64,000 bases of DNA from Lachnospiraceae bacterium UBA3633 (GTDB lineage: Bacteria; Bacillota; Clostridia; Lachnospirales; Lachnospiraceae), in contig DFKY01000003.1 in NCBI GenBank assembly GCA_002374095.1, positions 1 through 64,000 of the forward strand, in the 5' to 3' direction. Made by a program: the position numbers and the translations under genes. Positions 1 through 8,470 of the stretch are shown one piece after another. A model generated the notes under the pieces. The model did not search any database. It was not told the origin of the DNA and was given only the letters and a program-made list of their open reading frames with translations. Numbering within the stretch: position 1 is the stretch's first letter; each line of letters opens with the position of its first letter.

Positions 1-120
1 TTATATCAACGACCAAAGATTAATTTTACTCATTGTGCTTGCACCATCACTTCGAAAATAGGTCGCAAAAACAAGATTTTTTAAGCAAGCACTGATATAA
101 TAAACTTAATCTTTACCCCT
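1..120. other. Gene-free left edge with complementary segments
   Basis: No convincing gene. Frame +1 is open from base 1 to a stop at 82-84, which could be the tail of a gene left of the window but is too short to judge. The stretch is rich in exact complementary pairs: 15-23 with 106-114 (9 bp) and 35-42 with 85-92 (8 bp) are nested; 10-14 with 61-65 and 1-7 with 94-100 would cross them. This could be a structured RNA cut by the window edge. Family unknown. Confidence 0.3.
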
Positions 121-139
121 TATGTCTGCCCTAGCAATC

Positions 140-170
140 TCAAAAAATGCTTCTTTTTAGCATTTTTTGA
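140..170. terminator. Perfect 12-bp inverted repeat, terminator-like
   Basis: TCAAAAAATGCT (140-151) and AGCATTTTTTGA (159-170) form a perfect 12-bp stem with a 7-nt loop. The A and T tracts lie inside the stem, as in AT-rich bidirectional Rho-independent terminators. GC content of the stem is low, so strength is uncertain. Confidence 0.5.
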
Positions 171-300
171 AGAGCGGAGGCCACGAAACGATTAAGTGTT
201 CGCGTTTACGCGGACACTTTGTAGTGAAGTGTGCCGAACGCTCCCAGGTACCAACCTCCAAGCCATCTAAAAAGATAGAGGGTTTTTGGCGATTTCATAG
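171..300. other. GC-richer structured patch, no recognised gene
   Basis: This stretch is clearly richer in G and C than its surroundings. It holds a near-perfect hairpin AGTGTTCGCG/CGCGGACACT around a TTTA loop. Upstream GAGCG and GGAGG are matched downstream by CGCTC and CCTCC in an order that would make a pseudoknot. The short plus-strand reading frame over it has odd composition and no family resemblance, so I do not call a protein. It may be a structured RNA or an old repeat. Confidence 0.3.
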
Positions 301-321
301 GGGGTCATTAAAATCCGCAAC

Positions 322-346
322 AAAAAAGGCTTTGAATACAAAGCCT
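322..346 (-). terminator. Rho-independent terminator of the lipoprotein operon
   Basis: AGGCTTTG (327-334) and CAAAGCCT (339-346) form an 8-bp stem with a 4-nt loop. Read on the minus strand it is followed by a U run (322-327). It lies about 29 nt downstream of the minus-strand lipoprotein stop. Confidence 0.85.
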
Positions 347-374
347 CTAAAATCAAATCTATTCTACCGCAGTT

Positions 375-1100
375 TTACTTACTAATATTTAATCCTTTTA
401 CAAGGTCTATAATATCCTTATATTTGTCCTCAATAACGCTCATAAGCTCATTTGAATTTACAATTACCCATTTCCCATCTATTTTCTTAAACTTAAGCTT
501 AATGTCAAAATTATCCATGCTTAAACTATCATCTTCTATAGCCTTATCTATAACTCCAAGTATTGAATTGATGTTTTCTTCTGTCACATTGCCACTTACA
601 AAGGCACTTGCATTTTTAAGTAAAACTTCAGGCATAATAGTCTCTAAAAGCTTCGTTAGTGATTGGCAAGTAATAGAAGTATTAACTTCTACTATATCAT
701 CTTTAGTTGCTACACTTGATATAATAAGGTCTACTTTGGCAAGTAAATCTTTCAAAGTCCTTACAAATGCTTGATTCTTACTAAAGAACTCTTTAACAGC
801 TTTTTTGTCTATCGCAAGAGCACTATCTCCAAATACTTCATATATCTTATCAACATCCACATTCTTAATACATTTTATTGCATTTTCGGTTTGCAAGACT
901 ACTATTTCTTCATCATTTGTCAAATCAAGATACGATACACTATCTGTTGCTTTTTTAACGTTTTCGTCTGCAGCGTTATCATCCTTTTTTTCAACAAAAC
1001 TTTTGAAAATATCTATTGTAGGATTTTTTAAATTAATGCCACAAGACGAAAGTACTATAGTGTAAACCAAACCACATATTAAAATTTGTATATTTTTCAT
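375..1100 (-). CDS. Lipoprotein of unknown function
   Basis: A 241-residue predicted lipoprotein. The N-terminus has a short signal peptide ending in a lipobox (LSSC, Cys about residue 20), so the mature protein should be lipid-anchored outside the membrane. The rest is mostly helical, lysine/aspartate-rich and lacks further membrane segments. Its arrangement (a lipobox, a low-complexity acidic stretch, then a helical domain ending in a KIDGKWVIVNS-type strand) resembles DUF4878/DUF5105-like exported proteins, but I cannot assign a family. It is the last gene of the minus-strand run that begins with the ABC importer and PepD, and is followed by a strong terminator. The Shine-Dalgarno sequence is weak. 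Function unknown. Confidence 0.8.
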   Translation of the reverse strand: MKNIQILICGLVYTIVLSSCGINLKNPTIDIFKSFVEKKDDNAADENVKKATDSVSYLDLTNDEEIVVLQTENAIKCIKNVDVDKIYEVFGDSALAIDKKAVKEFFSKNQAFVRTLKDLLAKVDLIISSVATKDDIVEVNTSITCQSLTKLLETIMPEVLLKNASAFVSGNVTEENINSILGVIDKAIEDDSLSMDNFDIKLKFKKIDGKWVIVNSNELMSVIEDKYKDIIDLVKGLNISK

Positions 1101-1105
1101 TTTAA

Positions 1106-1280
1106 TTACTTATTAAAGCCTTTCTTGTCTAAAATATAATTTCTCCATCCACCATACTTAGTTATTTCTTTCATACCCCTTACAAGTTCATACTCTCCTA
1201 CAACTCCAAAGACAACGAGGAAAACCTCTCATAAGAGTGCCATTTACAGCAAGTATGATTTTATCATTATCTTTTAACAT
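1106..1280 (-). pseudogene. Remnant of a gamma-glutamylcyclotransferase/allophanate hydrolase C-domain-like gene
   Basis: Starting at an ATG that overlaps the pepD stop, the minus strand encodes MLKDNDKIILAVNGTLMRG, which matches the N-terminal strand and glycine-rich loop of the AIG2/allophanate-hydrolase C-terminal fold. About 20 codons later the matching frame shifts: the end of the family (KEITKYGGWRNYI, then a stop at 1106-1108) is in another frame. The central catalytic part is missing. The simplest reading is an internal deletion with a frameshift, leaving a pseudogene of about 175 bp. Identification is from motif memory only. Confidence 0.6.
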
Positions 1281-2776
1281 TGCCTCTGCAAAAAAGTTTT
1301 TAAAAATCCATAAGTTTTCTCTACAGAATCTATATGAAGTCTTTCATCAACGCTGTGTACATTTTCAATAGTTGGTCCTATAGATACTGCTTCAAGACCT
1401 GGTATTTTTTCCATAAGTAGCCCACACTCAAGTCCACCATGTGTCGCAATCACTTTCATGTCTTTACCATTTAGCTCTTTATAAAGATGTACCATATCAT
1501 CTTTAAGCTTTGAATCTTTTTTATACTGCCATGCTGGATATTCTCCGCTTACCTTAAGTTCCCCTCCACCATCTTCTATAATTGATCTGCATTTTTTTAC
1601 AAGCTTTATTCTTTTTATATCATCATTTGAGCGGACAAATGTGACAAGATTTACTTCTTTATCTTCAGTATGTATGACACCATGATTAAGTGATGTCCAT
1701 GGAAGATTTGCGAACTCTTGGCTTATCTCTATAAGTCCTTGCGGAAGTTTAAATATTGTATCAATTAATTTTTTTGTAGATTCCTTTGTAAACGGCATAG
1801 TGTCGCTACCTTCCTTTTTTACTGCCGATAAAGATATATCCTTATCTGACAAACGATACTCTACCTTCAAGTCATCATTAATCCTTTTTATAATACTTAA
1901 AAATTTCTCTTCATCATTAAGGTTAACACATATATCAGAAATAGTCTCTTGACATATAACATTTTCAAATTGCCCGCCTTCTACTTTTATCAATGAGAAA
2001 TCTATATTATTATCAAGCATTTCTTTTAAAGTATAGGCAATCTCAGTTATAGCATTTGCCCTGCCCTTATGTATCTCCATTCCAGAATGGCCGCCAAGCA
2101 GATTTGAAATCTTAACTGAATATATAGCTTGATTGCTTCTTTCTTCACGACATATAGGAAATGTACTTTCAAGGTGTGAGCCTCCACAACAAGATACTGT
2201 AAGTTCTTCTTCATTTTCAGAATCTATATTGACAAGTTTCTTGCCATTAAATAATTTACCATCTATAGCTATAGCTCCATTCATGCCAGTTTCTTCCTCC
2301 GAGGTAAATAAAGCCTCTATAGGAGGATAACTTCCAGTATTATCATCAAGTATAGCAAGTATAAGTGCCACTCCAATACCATCATCTGCACCAAGACTTG
2401 TATCTCGTGCTTTAAGAAAATTCCCATCGACATATGGTTCAATTGCATCTTTTGTTAAATCTTTTTTTGAATCTATAGTTTTTACAGCGACCATGTCTGT
2501 GTGGGCTTGTAAAATCACTGGCTCAAAGTTTTCGCCCTTATGATTAGTCGCTGAACTACTTGTTCCATCCTTATACATGATAACATTTTTGGCATCATCT
2601 GTTATATATCTAAGCTGTCTTTCCTTTGCAAAATTCACAAGATAATTAACTATACCATCAAGATTGCCACTTCCATGAGGTATATCACAGATATCCAAAA
2701 AAAACTTAAATACTTTTTCAGGTTTCAAATTTTTAATATCATTCTTCTCCAAGTCCGAGTTCTCCCATTTCATCAA
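1274..2776 (-). CDS. pepD: Aminoacyl-histidine dipeptidase (M20 family, PepD-like)
   Basis: A cytosolic zinc dipeptidase of the PepD branch of M20, 500 residues as usual for the family. It hydrolyses Xaa-His and other dipeptides. Visible landmarks: a metal-ligand histidine in the QAHTDM motif (about residue 90), the metal-bridging aspartate in LGADDGIG (about 130), the catalytic glutamates in SEEETGM (about 160), GGHSG in the lid domain, and a C-terminal histidine in ENVHSVDERL. The called ATG overlaps the end of the upstream gene by 38 nt. A TTG at about 2752, preceded by GGGAGA, is an alternative start that better fits the usual N-terminus. It follows the ABC importer genes, which suggests that the importer may deliver peptides or amino acids. 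Confidence 0.93.
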   Translation of the reverse strand: MMKWENSDLEKNDIKNLKPEKVFKFFLDICDIPHGSGNLDGIVNYLVNFAKERQLRYITDDAKNVIMYKDGTSSSATNHKGENFEPVILQAHTDMVAVKTIDSKKDLTKDAIEPYVDGNFLKARDTSLGADDGIGVALILAILDDNTGSYPPIEALFTSEEETGMNGAIAIDGKLFNGKKLVNIDSENEEELTVSCCGGSHLESTFPICREERSNQAIYSVKISNLLGGHSGMEIHKGRANAITEIAYTLKEMLDNNIDFSLIKVEGGQFENVICQETISDICVNLNDEEKFLSIIKRINDDLKVEYRLSDKDISLSAVKKEGSDTMPFTKESTKKLIDTIFKLPQGLIEISQEFANLPWTSLNHGVIHTEDKEVNLVTFVRSNDDIKRIKLVKKCRSIIEDGGGELKVSGEYPAWQYKKDSKLKDDMVHLYKELNGKDMKVIATHGGLECGLLMEKIPGLEAVSIGPTIENVHSVDERLHIDSVEKTYGFLKTFLQRQC

Positions 2777-3209
2777 CTATTACTTCTTCTTCCACAGGTT
2801 CGACAGCAGTTGCAAGTGGTATAAATTCACTTATATATGAGTCATAAGGAGCTTCATTCATAAGCCCTACCAAATTAATTACAACTCCATCATATTCTCT
2901 TGGAAGTTTTACTTTATATGATATATTTTTCTTGTCACCGCCTTTTACACTTGTTACTTCAAGATCAATATGTGCTGTAGGTCCAATCCATATAGACATA
3001 CCACGATCACCAGCATTAAGGTTTGCTACTTCTTTTCCTTTCACAAATACTTTAGTTCTATATGGTGCATCAACTACCTTGCCATTTATTTCCATACTTT
3101 TATTATCAAAATAAAGTGTATGCCCACGACCAATATATATCATCACTATGCAGATAGCGGCAAGTAATATAACAAGTATTGTTTTATACAAAAAACTTTT
3201 ATTCTTCAT
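2739..3209 (-). CDS. Small membrane-anchored protein linked to the ABC importer
   Basis: About 156 residues: one N-terminal transmembrane segment (about residues 8-26), then a beta-rich domain predicted outside the membrane, and an acidic tail rich in Glu/Val. I recall similar proteins (possibly DUF6672) beside DUF3798-type ABC importers in clostridia, but this cannot be checked here. The start at 3209 is chosen because GGGGG precedes it at good spacing; an upstream ATG at 3221 would add four residues. It overlaps the second permease by about 10 nt and pepD by 38 nt, so translation is probably coupled. It may be an accessory subunit of the importer; that is inference. Confidence 0.75.
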   Translation of the reverse strand: MKNKSFLYKTILVILLAAICIVMIYIGRGHTLYFDNKSMEINGKVVDAPYRTKVFVKGKEVANLNAGDRGMSIWIGPTAHIDLEVTSVKGGDKKNISYKVKLPREYDGVVINLVGLMNEAPYDSYISEFIPLATAVEPVEEEVIVDEMGELGLGEE

Positions 3210-4284
3210 TGTCGCCCCCATCCTTCATCTTTTTCTTTTTATGCTTTTTAGCTTCATACATTACAAGCGCAAGTGTTATAACTCCATATGATATAAATAC
3301 TCTAAAGTACTCTCCAATCATTGAGTCTCCTGTTATCACTGTGCCAGCTCGTGGTGCAACTATAAACATAAGATGGAAAAGTATTACTCCAAGAAATACA
3401 TTGCCTATACTTGCCTTATCAACTGATGCACCGCCAACAAGAAGTGCTGCTATACAAAACATACCAATCTGACTATGCGAACTATATGTAGCGATATTAC
3501 CCATATTTTGAAGATAAAGTATCATACCAAATCCAGCAAGCACTGTAGAAATGATTATAGATAAAACTCTTGTCCTGTCAACATTGATACCAGCAGCTCT
3601 TGCAACTTCCATATTTTGCCCTACAGCTCTCATGTCTTGTCCAAGTTTTGTCTTTGTAAACCACACTATAAAAAGACATAGTGCAATTATAATTATAAAA
3701 CTAAGTACTGGTATCTTGACTCCAAGTATATTGACAGATATGAGATTATCAATACACTGTCTAAGGTTTAAAAGACTTACTGTATTTCTTATACCATATC
3801 CACGAGGAAGTTTTATTGATTCATGAAGTATAGGGATTATTGGTCCCATCATATAAAGTACTACAAGCTGATATATACCATTGATAAAAAAGCTTATGAT
3901 ATAGCTCGTAATCATCTCACGGCCTCTTGACATATTGAGAAGTGTGCCACAAAGTGCTCCAAGAAGTATAGATATTGGTATAGATAGTATCATAGCTAAA
4001 ACTACACCAGGTATCCCCCAGATCTGCCAGTCTGATGAAAATATAAGTGCAATCTCCCCCGCCATAGCTCCAAGCGTCATACCAAAATTAAGTCCCATAC
4101 CTGCCATTATAGGTATAAGAAGGCTCAAAATCAAAAATGTGTTTCTTGCGACACGAGTCACAATCTCATTGAAAAGATAACTTGTAGAAAAACCACTAAG
4201 CGGTATGCACACAAGACATATAATTATAAACATGATAGGTACTGAACGATCTGCAAGAAACTTTTTAAGATCAAAATTCTTCAT
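3199..4284 (-). CDS. ABC importer permease, second subunit (BMP/sugar-type)
   Basis: A 361-residue polytopic membrane protein of the BPD_transp_2 type, the permease class used by ribose/nucleoside (BMP) and branched-chain amino acid importers. Many hydrophobic segments are visible. The cytoplasmic coupling loop carries MRAVGQNMEVARAAGI, typical of this class, and it is followed by GGASVDKASIGNVFLG. The C-terminus is lysine-rich. It overlaps the first permease by one base and has a clear GGAGGG ribosome-binding site. It should pair with the neighbouring permease as a heterodimer in the inner membrane. The substrate cannot be read from the sequence. Confidence 0.92.
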   Translation of the reverse strand: MKNFDLKKFLADRSVPIMFIIICLVCIPLSGFSTSYLFNEIVTRVARNTFLILSLLIPIMAGMGLNFGMTLGAMAGEIALIFSSDWQIWGIPGVVLAMILSIPISILLGALCGTLLNMSRGREMITSYIISFFINGIYQLVVLYMMGPIIPILHESIKLPRGYGIRNTVSLLNLRQCIDNLISVNILGVKIPVLSFIIIIALCLFIVWFTKTKLGQDMRAVGQNMEVARAAGINVDRTRVLSIIISTVLAGFGMILYLQNMGNIATYSSHSQIGMFCIAALLVGGASVDKASIGNVFLGVILFHLMFIVAPRAGTVITGDSMIGEYFRVFISYGVITLALVMYEAKKHKKKKMKDGGDNEE

Positions 4285-5336
4285 TATGCGTCCCTCCTAT
4301 CATCAGTTTTTCTTGTCAAAGCATAAAGTATCATACCATTTGATACTATAATTCTTATAACTTCACTCATATCCATATGTATCATTGAGTTCATGACAGT
4401 AGGTGTCATCGTAACTATTCCTTGGAAAAGTAGTGTGCCAATTATGACATTTGCAATACTTGCTTTATTGACTGATGCACCACCTATAAGTATCGCAGAT
4501 ACGGCAGGAAGTGCCATATTGAATGGTGCCATATATAACTGTATAAATCCAAAACCTTGCTCATATATAAGTATTCCTATCGCTGCAAGCCATGTAGACA
4601 TGATGACTGATAGTGTCCTTATCTTATCAATATTAATACCTGATGCTTTTGCAAATACAGGATTTGATCCAACAGCTGTCATAGCAGTCCCTGTCTTTGT
4701 CTTAAGAAAACTCCACATAATAAAACTAAGTAATGCAAAAAAGAGTATTGCACCAGTAGGCACTGACAGATTGCCTATCTTTATCTCAAGAAAACTTGAT
4801 AAAACTTTATCATAAAAACCTTCAAGCGATATAGTAGTCCTAAGTCCTTTGCCTTCATATCCCCACACCATTGTAGGACTATGATATGGAAGTAAAAGCC
4901 ACATCATACACATAAAAGATACAGCAGAAAATCCCACATAAGTTGCAACCATCATCTCTCCACCCTTTATATGATTAAGCAAAGTCCCATACAAGAATCC
5001 AAAAATTATAGCAAACGGTGTAGCAAAAAGTATAGCCATCACAAAGCTCAACACTCCTGTATATCCAAGTTCTATTGATATAGTGCCACCAAGTAAACCC
5101 GCAATTATGCCAAATGGCAATCCAAAGTTAAGCCCACATCCAGAATGAATCATTGGAACCATCGCAAGAACTAGCACTGCATTCCAACTAAAACGATTTA
5201 AAAGATTTGTAACTTGTGTTGGTAGATCCGCTCCCACAAATGGTGCTAATATAAAAAGTGCTATCAAGAAACAAAGTATAATAAACCGTGGCACTCCGAA
5301 ATCATGGATAAATTTTTTAATCCCTTTTTCTTTCAT
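4284..5336 (-). CDS. ABC importer permease, first subunit (BMP/sugar-type)
   Basis: A 350-residue BPD_transp_2-type permease, paralogous to the gene that follows. The coupling-loop motif MTAVGSNPVFAKASGI and the later GGASVNKASIANVIIG segment align with the same segments of its partner. About eight to ten membrane spans are expected. Ribosome-binding site AAAGGG precedes the ATG. It sits directly behind the ATPase gene (16 nt), in the usual receptor-ATPase-permease-permease order of sugar/nucleoside-type importers. Confidence 0.92.
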   Translation of the reverse strand: MKEKGIKKFIHDFGVPRFIILCFLIALFILAPFVGADLPTQVTNLLNRFSWNAVLVLAMVPMIHSGCGLNFGLPFGIIAGLLGGTISIELGYTGVLSFVMAILFATPFAIIFGFLYGTLLNHIKGGEMMVATYVGFSAVSFMCMMWLLLPYHSPTMVWGYEGKGLRTTISLEGFYDKVLSSFLEIKIGNLSVPTGAILFFALLSFIMWSFLKTKTGTAMTAVGSNPVFAKASGINIDKIRTLSVIMSTWLAAIGILIYEQGFGFIQLYMAPFNMALPAVSAILIGGASVNKASIANVIIGTLLFQGIVTMTPTVMNSMIHMDMSEVIRIIVSNGMILYALTRKTDDRRDA

Positions 5337-5351
5337 AATAAAACCCTTTCT

Positions 5352-6929
5352 CTATACGCCTGCACCTATCATAAGTGCACCAAATTTTTCAACAGGTTCA
5401 CTTGCCTTATAGATGCCTGCAACCTTACCATCAGATACTATTGCAATTCTATCGCAAATCTGTCTAAGCTCTTCTATTTCAGATGAAACCATAACTACTG
5501 TAGTACCATGCTTTACATTATAGCCTTTAAGTGCATCAAGGACTAATGCTTTTGCTCCTACATCTATACCACGAGTAGGCTCTGACACAAAGAGAAACTT
5601 TGGTGCCATTGCAAAAGCCTTCGCAAGACATACTTTTTGCTGATTACCACCTGAAAGCTCTCTTGCTTTTTGTTTTGTCCCTGTACATTTTATATTGAGT
5701 GCTTCTATATAGTGGTCAGTCACTTTTTTAATCTCATCATTATCTCTATATGATATAAGACCACCAAGTATTTTTTTCAAAAACTTATTTTTAACTTGCA
5801 TAGTGAGAAATGAAACATTCCATTCCAAACTCTCATCAAGTAAGAGACCCACTCCTCTTCTATCTTCCGATACAAATGCAATATCTTCTTCAAGTGTACA
5901 GATAGGTTTTGTGATATCAAGTTTTTTCCCTTTGTACTCCACATCACCTTCTGCATCATATAGACCCATGATGCCATTTGGGATGCCAAGTTTTCCTTGA
6001 CCAGCAAGTCCACCTATGCCAAGTATCTCCCCATCATATATATCTATATTGAATCCTTTGACATTTTCACCAGGCATATCCACATAAAGATTTTTTATAG
6101 ACATAATGACGCCTTTTCCGTCAAAATTTCTATCATCACGTTTTCTTTCACCAACTTCTCTTCCTATCATGCATTTTGTAATCTCATCAATCGTTATACT
6201 TTTTATATCACTATCTTTTACAACAAATCCATCTCGTATGACAACAACTCGATTACACACATCTAAAATCTCATTTAATCTATGTGAAATAAATATAATA
6301 GCAATGCCTCTACTTGCCAAGTTTTTTATCGACATAAGTAATGTAGTAGCTTCTTTTTCTGTAAGCACTGCTGTAGGTTCATCCAAAATCAAAACTTTCA
6401 AATTGTCTTTACTAATTTCTCTTGCAATCTCAGTAAATTGTTTATGTCCTACAGGCATATTTGCCACAAGCATGCTATCATTTATCTTAACTCCAACTTT
6501 ATCTATAGCACTGTCTGCTATATCTTTCATCTTTTTTCTATCCAAAGTGTCAAGTCTATCGCCAAAAATGCTTGAGATAGAACTCTTCTTACTTGGTTCT
6601 CTATTGAAAAGTATATTTTCTGTCGCAGTAAAACCAGGTATAAGTGAAAATTCTTGGTGAACCATGCCAATACCAAGATTTAGCGCATCAAACGAACTAC
6701 CGATATTTTCTACTTTTCCATCAATAAGTATCTCTCCTTCATATCCTCCTGTCGATGCTATAACCTCATCTCCAAAAAGTATATTCATAAGCGTGCTTTT
6801 CCCTGCACCATTTTCTCCTACAAGTCCTACAATTTCTCCTTCTTTCAATGACAAATTGATGTCGTGAAGTACTGTAGTACCATAGTAAGACTTTTTTATA
6901 TTTTTCATCTCTAATACATTATTACTCAT
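5352..6929 (-). CDS. ABC importer ATPase with two nucleotide-binding domains
   Basis: About 525 residues with duplicated ABC domains, as in RbsA/MglA-type ATPases. The first domain has GENGAGKST (Walker A, about residue 40), a Q-loop in VHQEFSL, a divergent signature (MPVGHKQ) and LILDEPTAVL (Walker B). The second domain lacks a canonical Walker A (GLAGQGKLG), but keeps LSGGNQQK and a Walker B region FLFVSEPTRGIDVGAK in which the usual Asp is Ser, as is common in this family. I prefer the ATG at 6929 (AGGTGTG at good spacing) to the GTG at 6938. It should energise the two permeases encoded next. Confidence 0.93.
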   Translation of the reverse strand: MSNNVLEMKNIKKSYYGTTVLHDINLSLKEGEIVGLVGENGAGKSTLMNILFGDEVIASTGGYEGEILIDGKVENIGSSFDALNLGIGMVHQEFSLIPGFTATENILFNREPSKKSSISSIFGDRLDTLDRKKMKDIADSAIDKVGVKINDSMLVANMPVGHKQFTEIAREISKDNLKVLILDEPTAVLTEKEATTLLMSIKNLASRGIAIIFISHRLNEILDVCNRVVVIRDGFVVKDSDIKSITIDEITKCMIGREVGERKRDDRNFDGKGVIMSIKNLYVDMPGENVKGFNIDIYDGEILGIGGLAGQGKLGIPNGIMGLYDAEGDVEYKGKKLDITKPICTLEEDIAFVSEDRRGVGLLLDESLEWNVSFLTMQVKNKFLKKILGGLISYRDNDEIKKVTDHYIEALNIKCTGTKQKARELSGGNQQKVCLAKAFAMAPKFLFVSEPTRGIDVGAKALVLDALKGYNVKHGTTVVMVSSEIEELRQICDRIAIVSDGKVAGIYKASEPVEKFGALMIGAGV

Positions 6930-6954
6930 ATTAGTCACACCTATCTTAAAAAAT

Positions 6955-6979
6955 GGGGCGGATAATATCCGCCCCTACA
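6955..6979. repeat. Short palindromic repeat, GGGGCGGAT type
   Basis: A perfect 9-bp inverted repeat, GGGGCGGAT and ATCCGCCCC, with a 3-nt loop, ending CCCCTACA. The same core recurs at 50523-50542, and related GC-rich palindromes lie elsewhere in the window. It sits between the receptor and ATPase genes of the importer and may act as a transcript-processing or stability hairpin. Confidence 0.8.
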
Positions 6980-7020
6980 ATGAATTTACTAAAATAAACT
7001 CATACAAAGCTTTAAAACTA

Positions 7021-8286
7021 TTACTTTATTGAGAAATATTTCTCAGGCACTTGTACATCAGTAGATCCCATATATTTACCAGGATCACCCATGATATAAG
7101 TATCTTGATATACAAGGAATACATTTGAAAGTTTTACACCAGTATCAACATTAGTGTAGTTTGAACCATTCCATGCTGCCTTTGGAGTAAACTCTTTATA
7201 TGCCTTTGCTATATCATCCATATCAAGAAGCTCTGACTCACCCTTTATAACATTTAATGCGTGTTGTGCAAGACCTGCTGATTGAGTGTAACCATAGCTA
7301 TATGCCCATGTACCAAAACGTCCAGCACCGCCTTTCTCATTTACTGCTGCTTCAACTTTAGCAAGAATCTTTTCAAAGTCACCGGCTTCTTCAGTAAGGT
7401 CTATGCCAAGTGCTCCTGGATAACCCATAAGTGGTGATGGAAGATCTGCTTCTATAAAGTATCCACCATACTCAAGGAGTTGCTTAAGAAGTGGCTCAGT
7501 ATGAGCATCATTTGTACAAAAATATGCTGCATTCTTACCATACTTCTCTACCCACTCTGGAACTTTCTCAAGAAGATATGCTTGTGCACCAGATACACCT
7601 ACGTCAGATGTTGGATCTGGAGCTGTCTCAAGTACGAATTCCATACCAAATTCTTTACAAGTCTCTCTCATAATAGCAACACGACGGCTCATAGTCTCAT
7701 AAGCCATATGTCTTGGGAATGAAACATGTACGAATGTATCACATCCAAGATCATGTGCTGTCTTTATGATAAGATAACCTCTTGCAACAAAGTCATTGTT
7801 ACATACAAGATCTGCTGCTGAACCAATCTCTGGAAGATCTTCATGAGATTCACCTGCAATACAAAGTATATCAGGACGACGCTCTTTAATTCTTCTAAAT
7901 GCTTCAGTTGTACCAGGTACAGCTTGGTTAACTACTATAGCCTTCATATCTGGATCATCAGAAAGATTGACAATAGTTTGAATAGTTGTCTCAAGCTCAT
8001 CTGTAAAGTTATCAGGATATATAGCAAGTTTTACATTTTCTTCACCATACATCTCTTGAAATTTCTCTGCACCACGACGATCATCCTCTGATTGTGATAC
8101 AGAACCAGTTACTATACCAATATGTATAGTTTCTTCACCACTTCCTGCTACAGTCTCTTCTACAGTCTCTACGCTTTCAGATTCTGTTGTAGATTCTGCA
8201 CTTGCAGTAGAAGTTGTATTGCCTGCACATGCAACTAATGTAAATACAAGTGTCATAGCAAGTAAAATACTAAAAATCTTTTTCAT
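7021..8286 (-). CDS. ABC importer substrate-binding lipoprotein (DUF3798-like)
   Basis: About 421 residues, an extracellular lipoprotein with lipobox LVAC (Cys about residue 20), a Ser/Thr/Glu-rich linker and a periplasmic-binding-protein type 1 fold (IHIGIVTGSVSQSEDDRRGAE opens the domain). It resembles the DUF3798 family of clostridial receptors. The ATG at 8286 is preferred because AAAGGAG precedes it by seven bases and it places the signal peptide correctly; an upstream TTG at 8307 is weaker. First gene of the importer operon, with its own promoter. Ligand unknown. The nearby dipeptidase hints at a peptide- or amino-acid-related substrate, but the family resemblance to nucleoside/sugar receptors argues the other way. 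Confidence 0.9.
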   Translation of the reverse strand: MKKIFSILLAMTLVFTLVACAGNTTSTASAESTTESESVETVEETVAGSGEETIHIGIVTGSVSQSEDDRRGAEKFQEMYGEENVKLAIYPDNFTDELETTIQTIVNLSDDPDMKAIVVNQAVPGTTEAFRRIKERRPDILCIAGESHEDLPEIGSAADLVCNNDFVARGYLIIKTAHDLGCDTFVHVSFPRHMAYETMSRRVAIMRETCKEFGMEFVLETAPDPTSDVGVSGAQAYLLEKVPEWVEKYGKNAAYFCTNDAHTEPLLKQLLEYGGYFIEADLPSPLMGYPGALGIDLTEEAGDFEKILAKVEAAVNEKGGAGRFGTWAYSYGYTQSAGLAQHALNVIKGESELLDMDDIAKAYKEFTPKAAWNGSNYTNVDTGVKLSNVFLVYQDTYIMGDPGKYMGSTDVQVPEKYFSIK

Positions 8287-8318
8287 ATTAACTCTCCTTT
8301 TAAGCAAATAAACATATC

Positions 8319-8351
8319 CGCTTATATACTCACTATATATAGATATAAGCG
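8319..8351. promoter_or_regulatory. Inverted repeat in the importer 5' leader
   Basis: CGCTTATAT (8319-8327) and ATATAAGCG (8343-8351) are perfectly complementary across a 15-nt spacer. They lie between the -10 element and the receptor start codon. It could be an operator or an mRNA hairpin. Confidence 0.45.
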
Positions 8352-8362
8352 ATAACTATATA

Positions 8363-8391
8363 ATTTTAGTACAATTTGCATTTTTTTTCAA
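8363..8391 (-). promoter_or_regulatory. Sigma-A promoter of the ABC importer operon
   Basis: TTGAAA (8386-8391) and TAAAAT (8363-8368) are separated by exactly 17 bp on the minus strand, about 75 nt upstream of the receptor start codon. Confidence 0.75.
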
Positions 8392-8424
8392 TAATTTTGA
8401 TAACAAATATAGTATAATTTCAAA

Positions 8425-8455
8425 CAAAAAAGCCAAAGGCTTTCGCCCTTGGCTT
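8425..8455 (-). terminator. Terminator of the prd operon
   Basis: A stem of about 9-10 bp, AGCCAAGGG against CCTTTGGCT on the minus strand, followed by a U run. It lies about 15 nt after the prdB stop codon and separates prd from the importer operon. Confidence 0.88.
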
Positions 8456-8470
8456 AAAATTAACTGCTAA

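Noticed and set aside
171..300. 5S rRNA, tmRNA or RNase P RNA
   Set aside because: None of the conserved core motifs of these RNAs could be found on either strand.
167..385. 72-residue plus-strand reading frame at the left edge
   Set aside because: It covers the structured patch and a minus-strand terminator, runs into the lipoprotein gene end, and its residue pattern is not protein-like.
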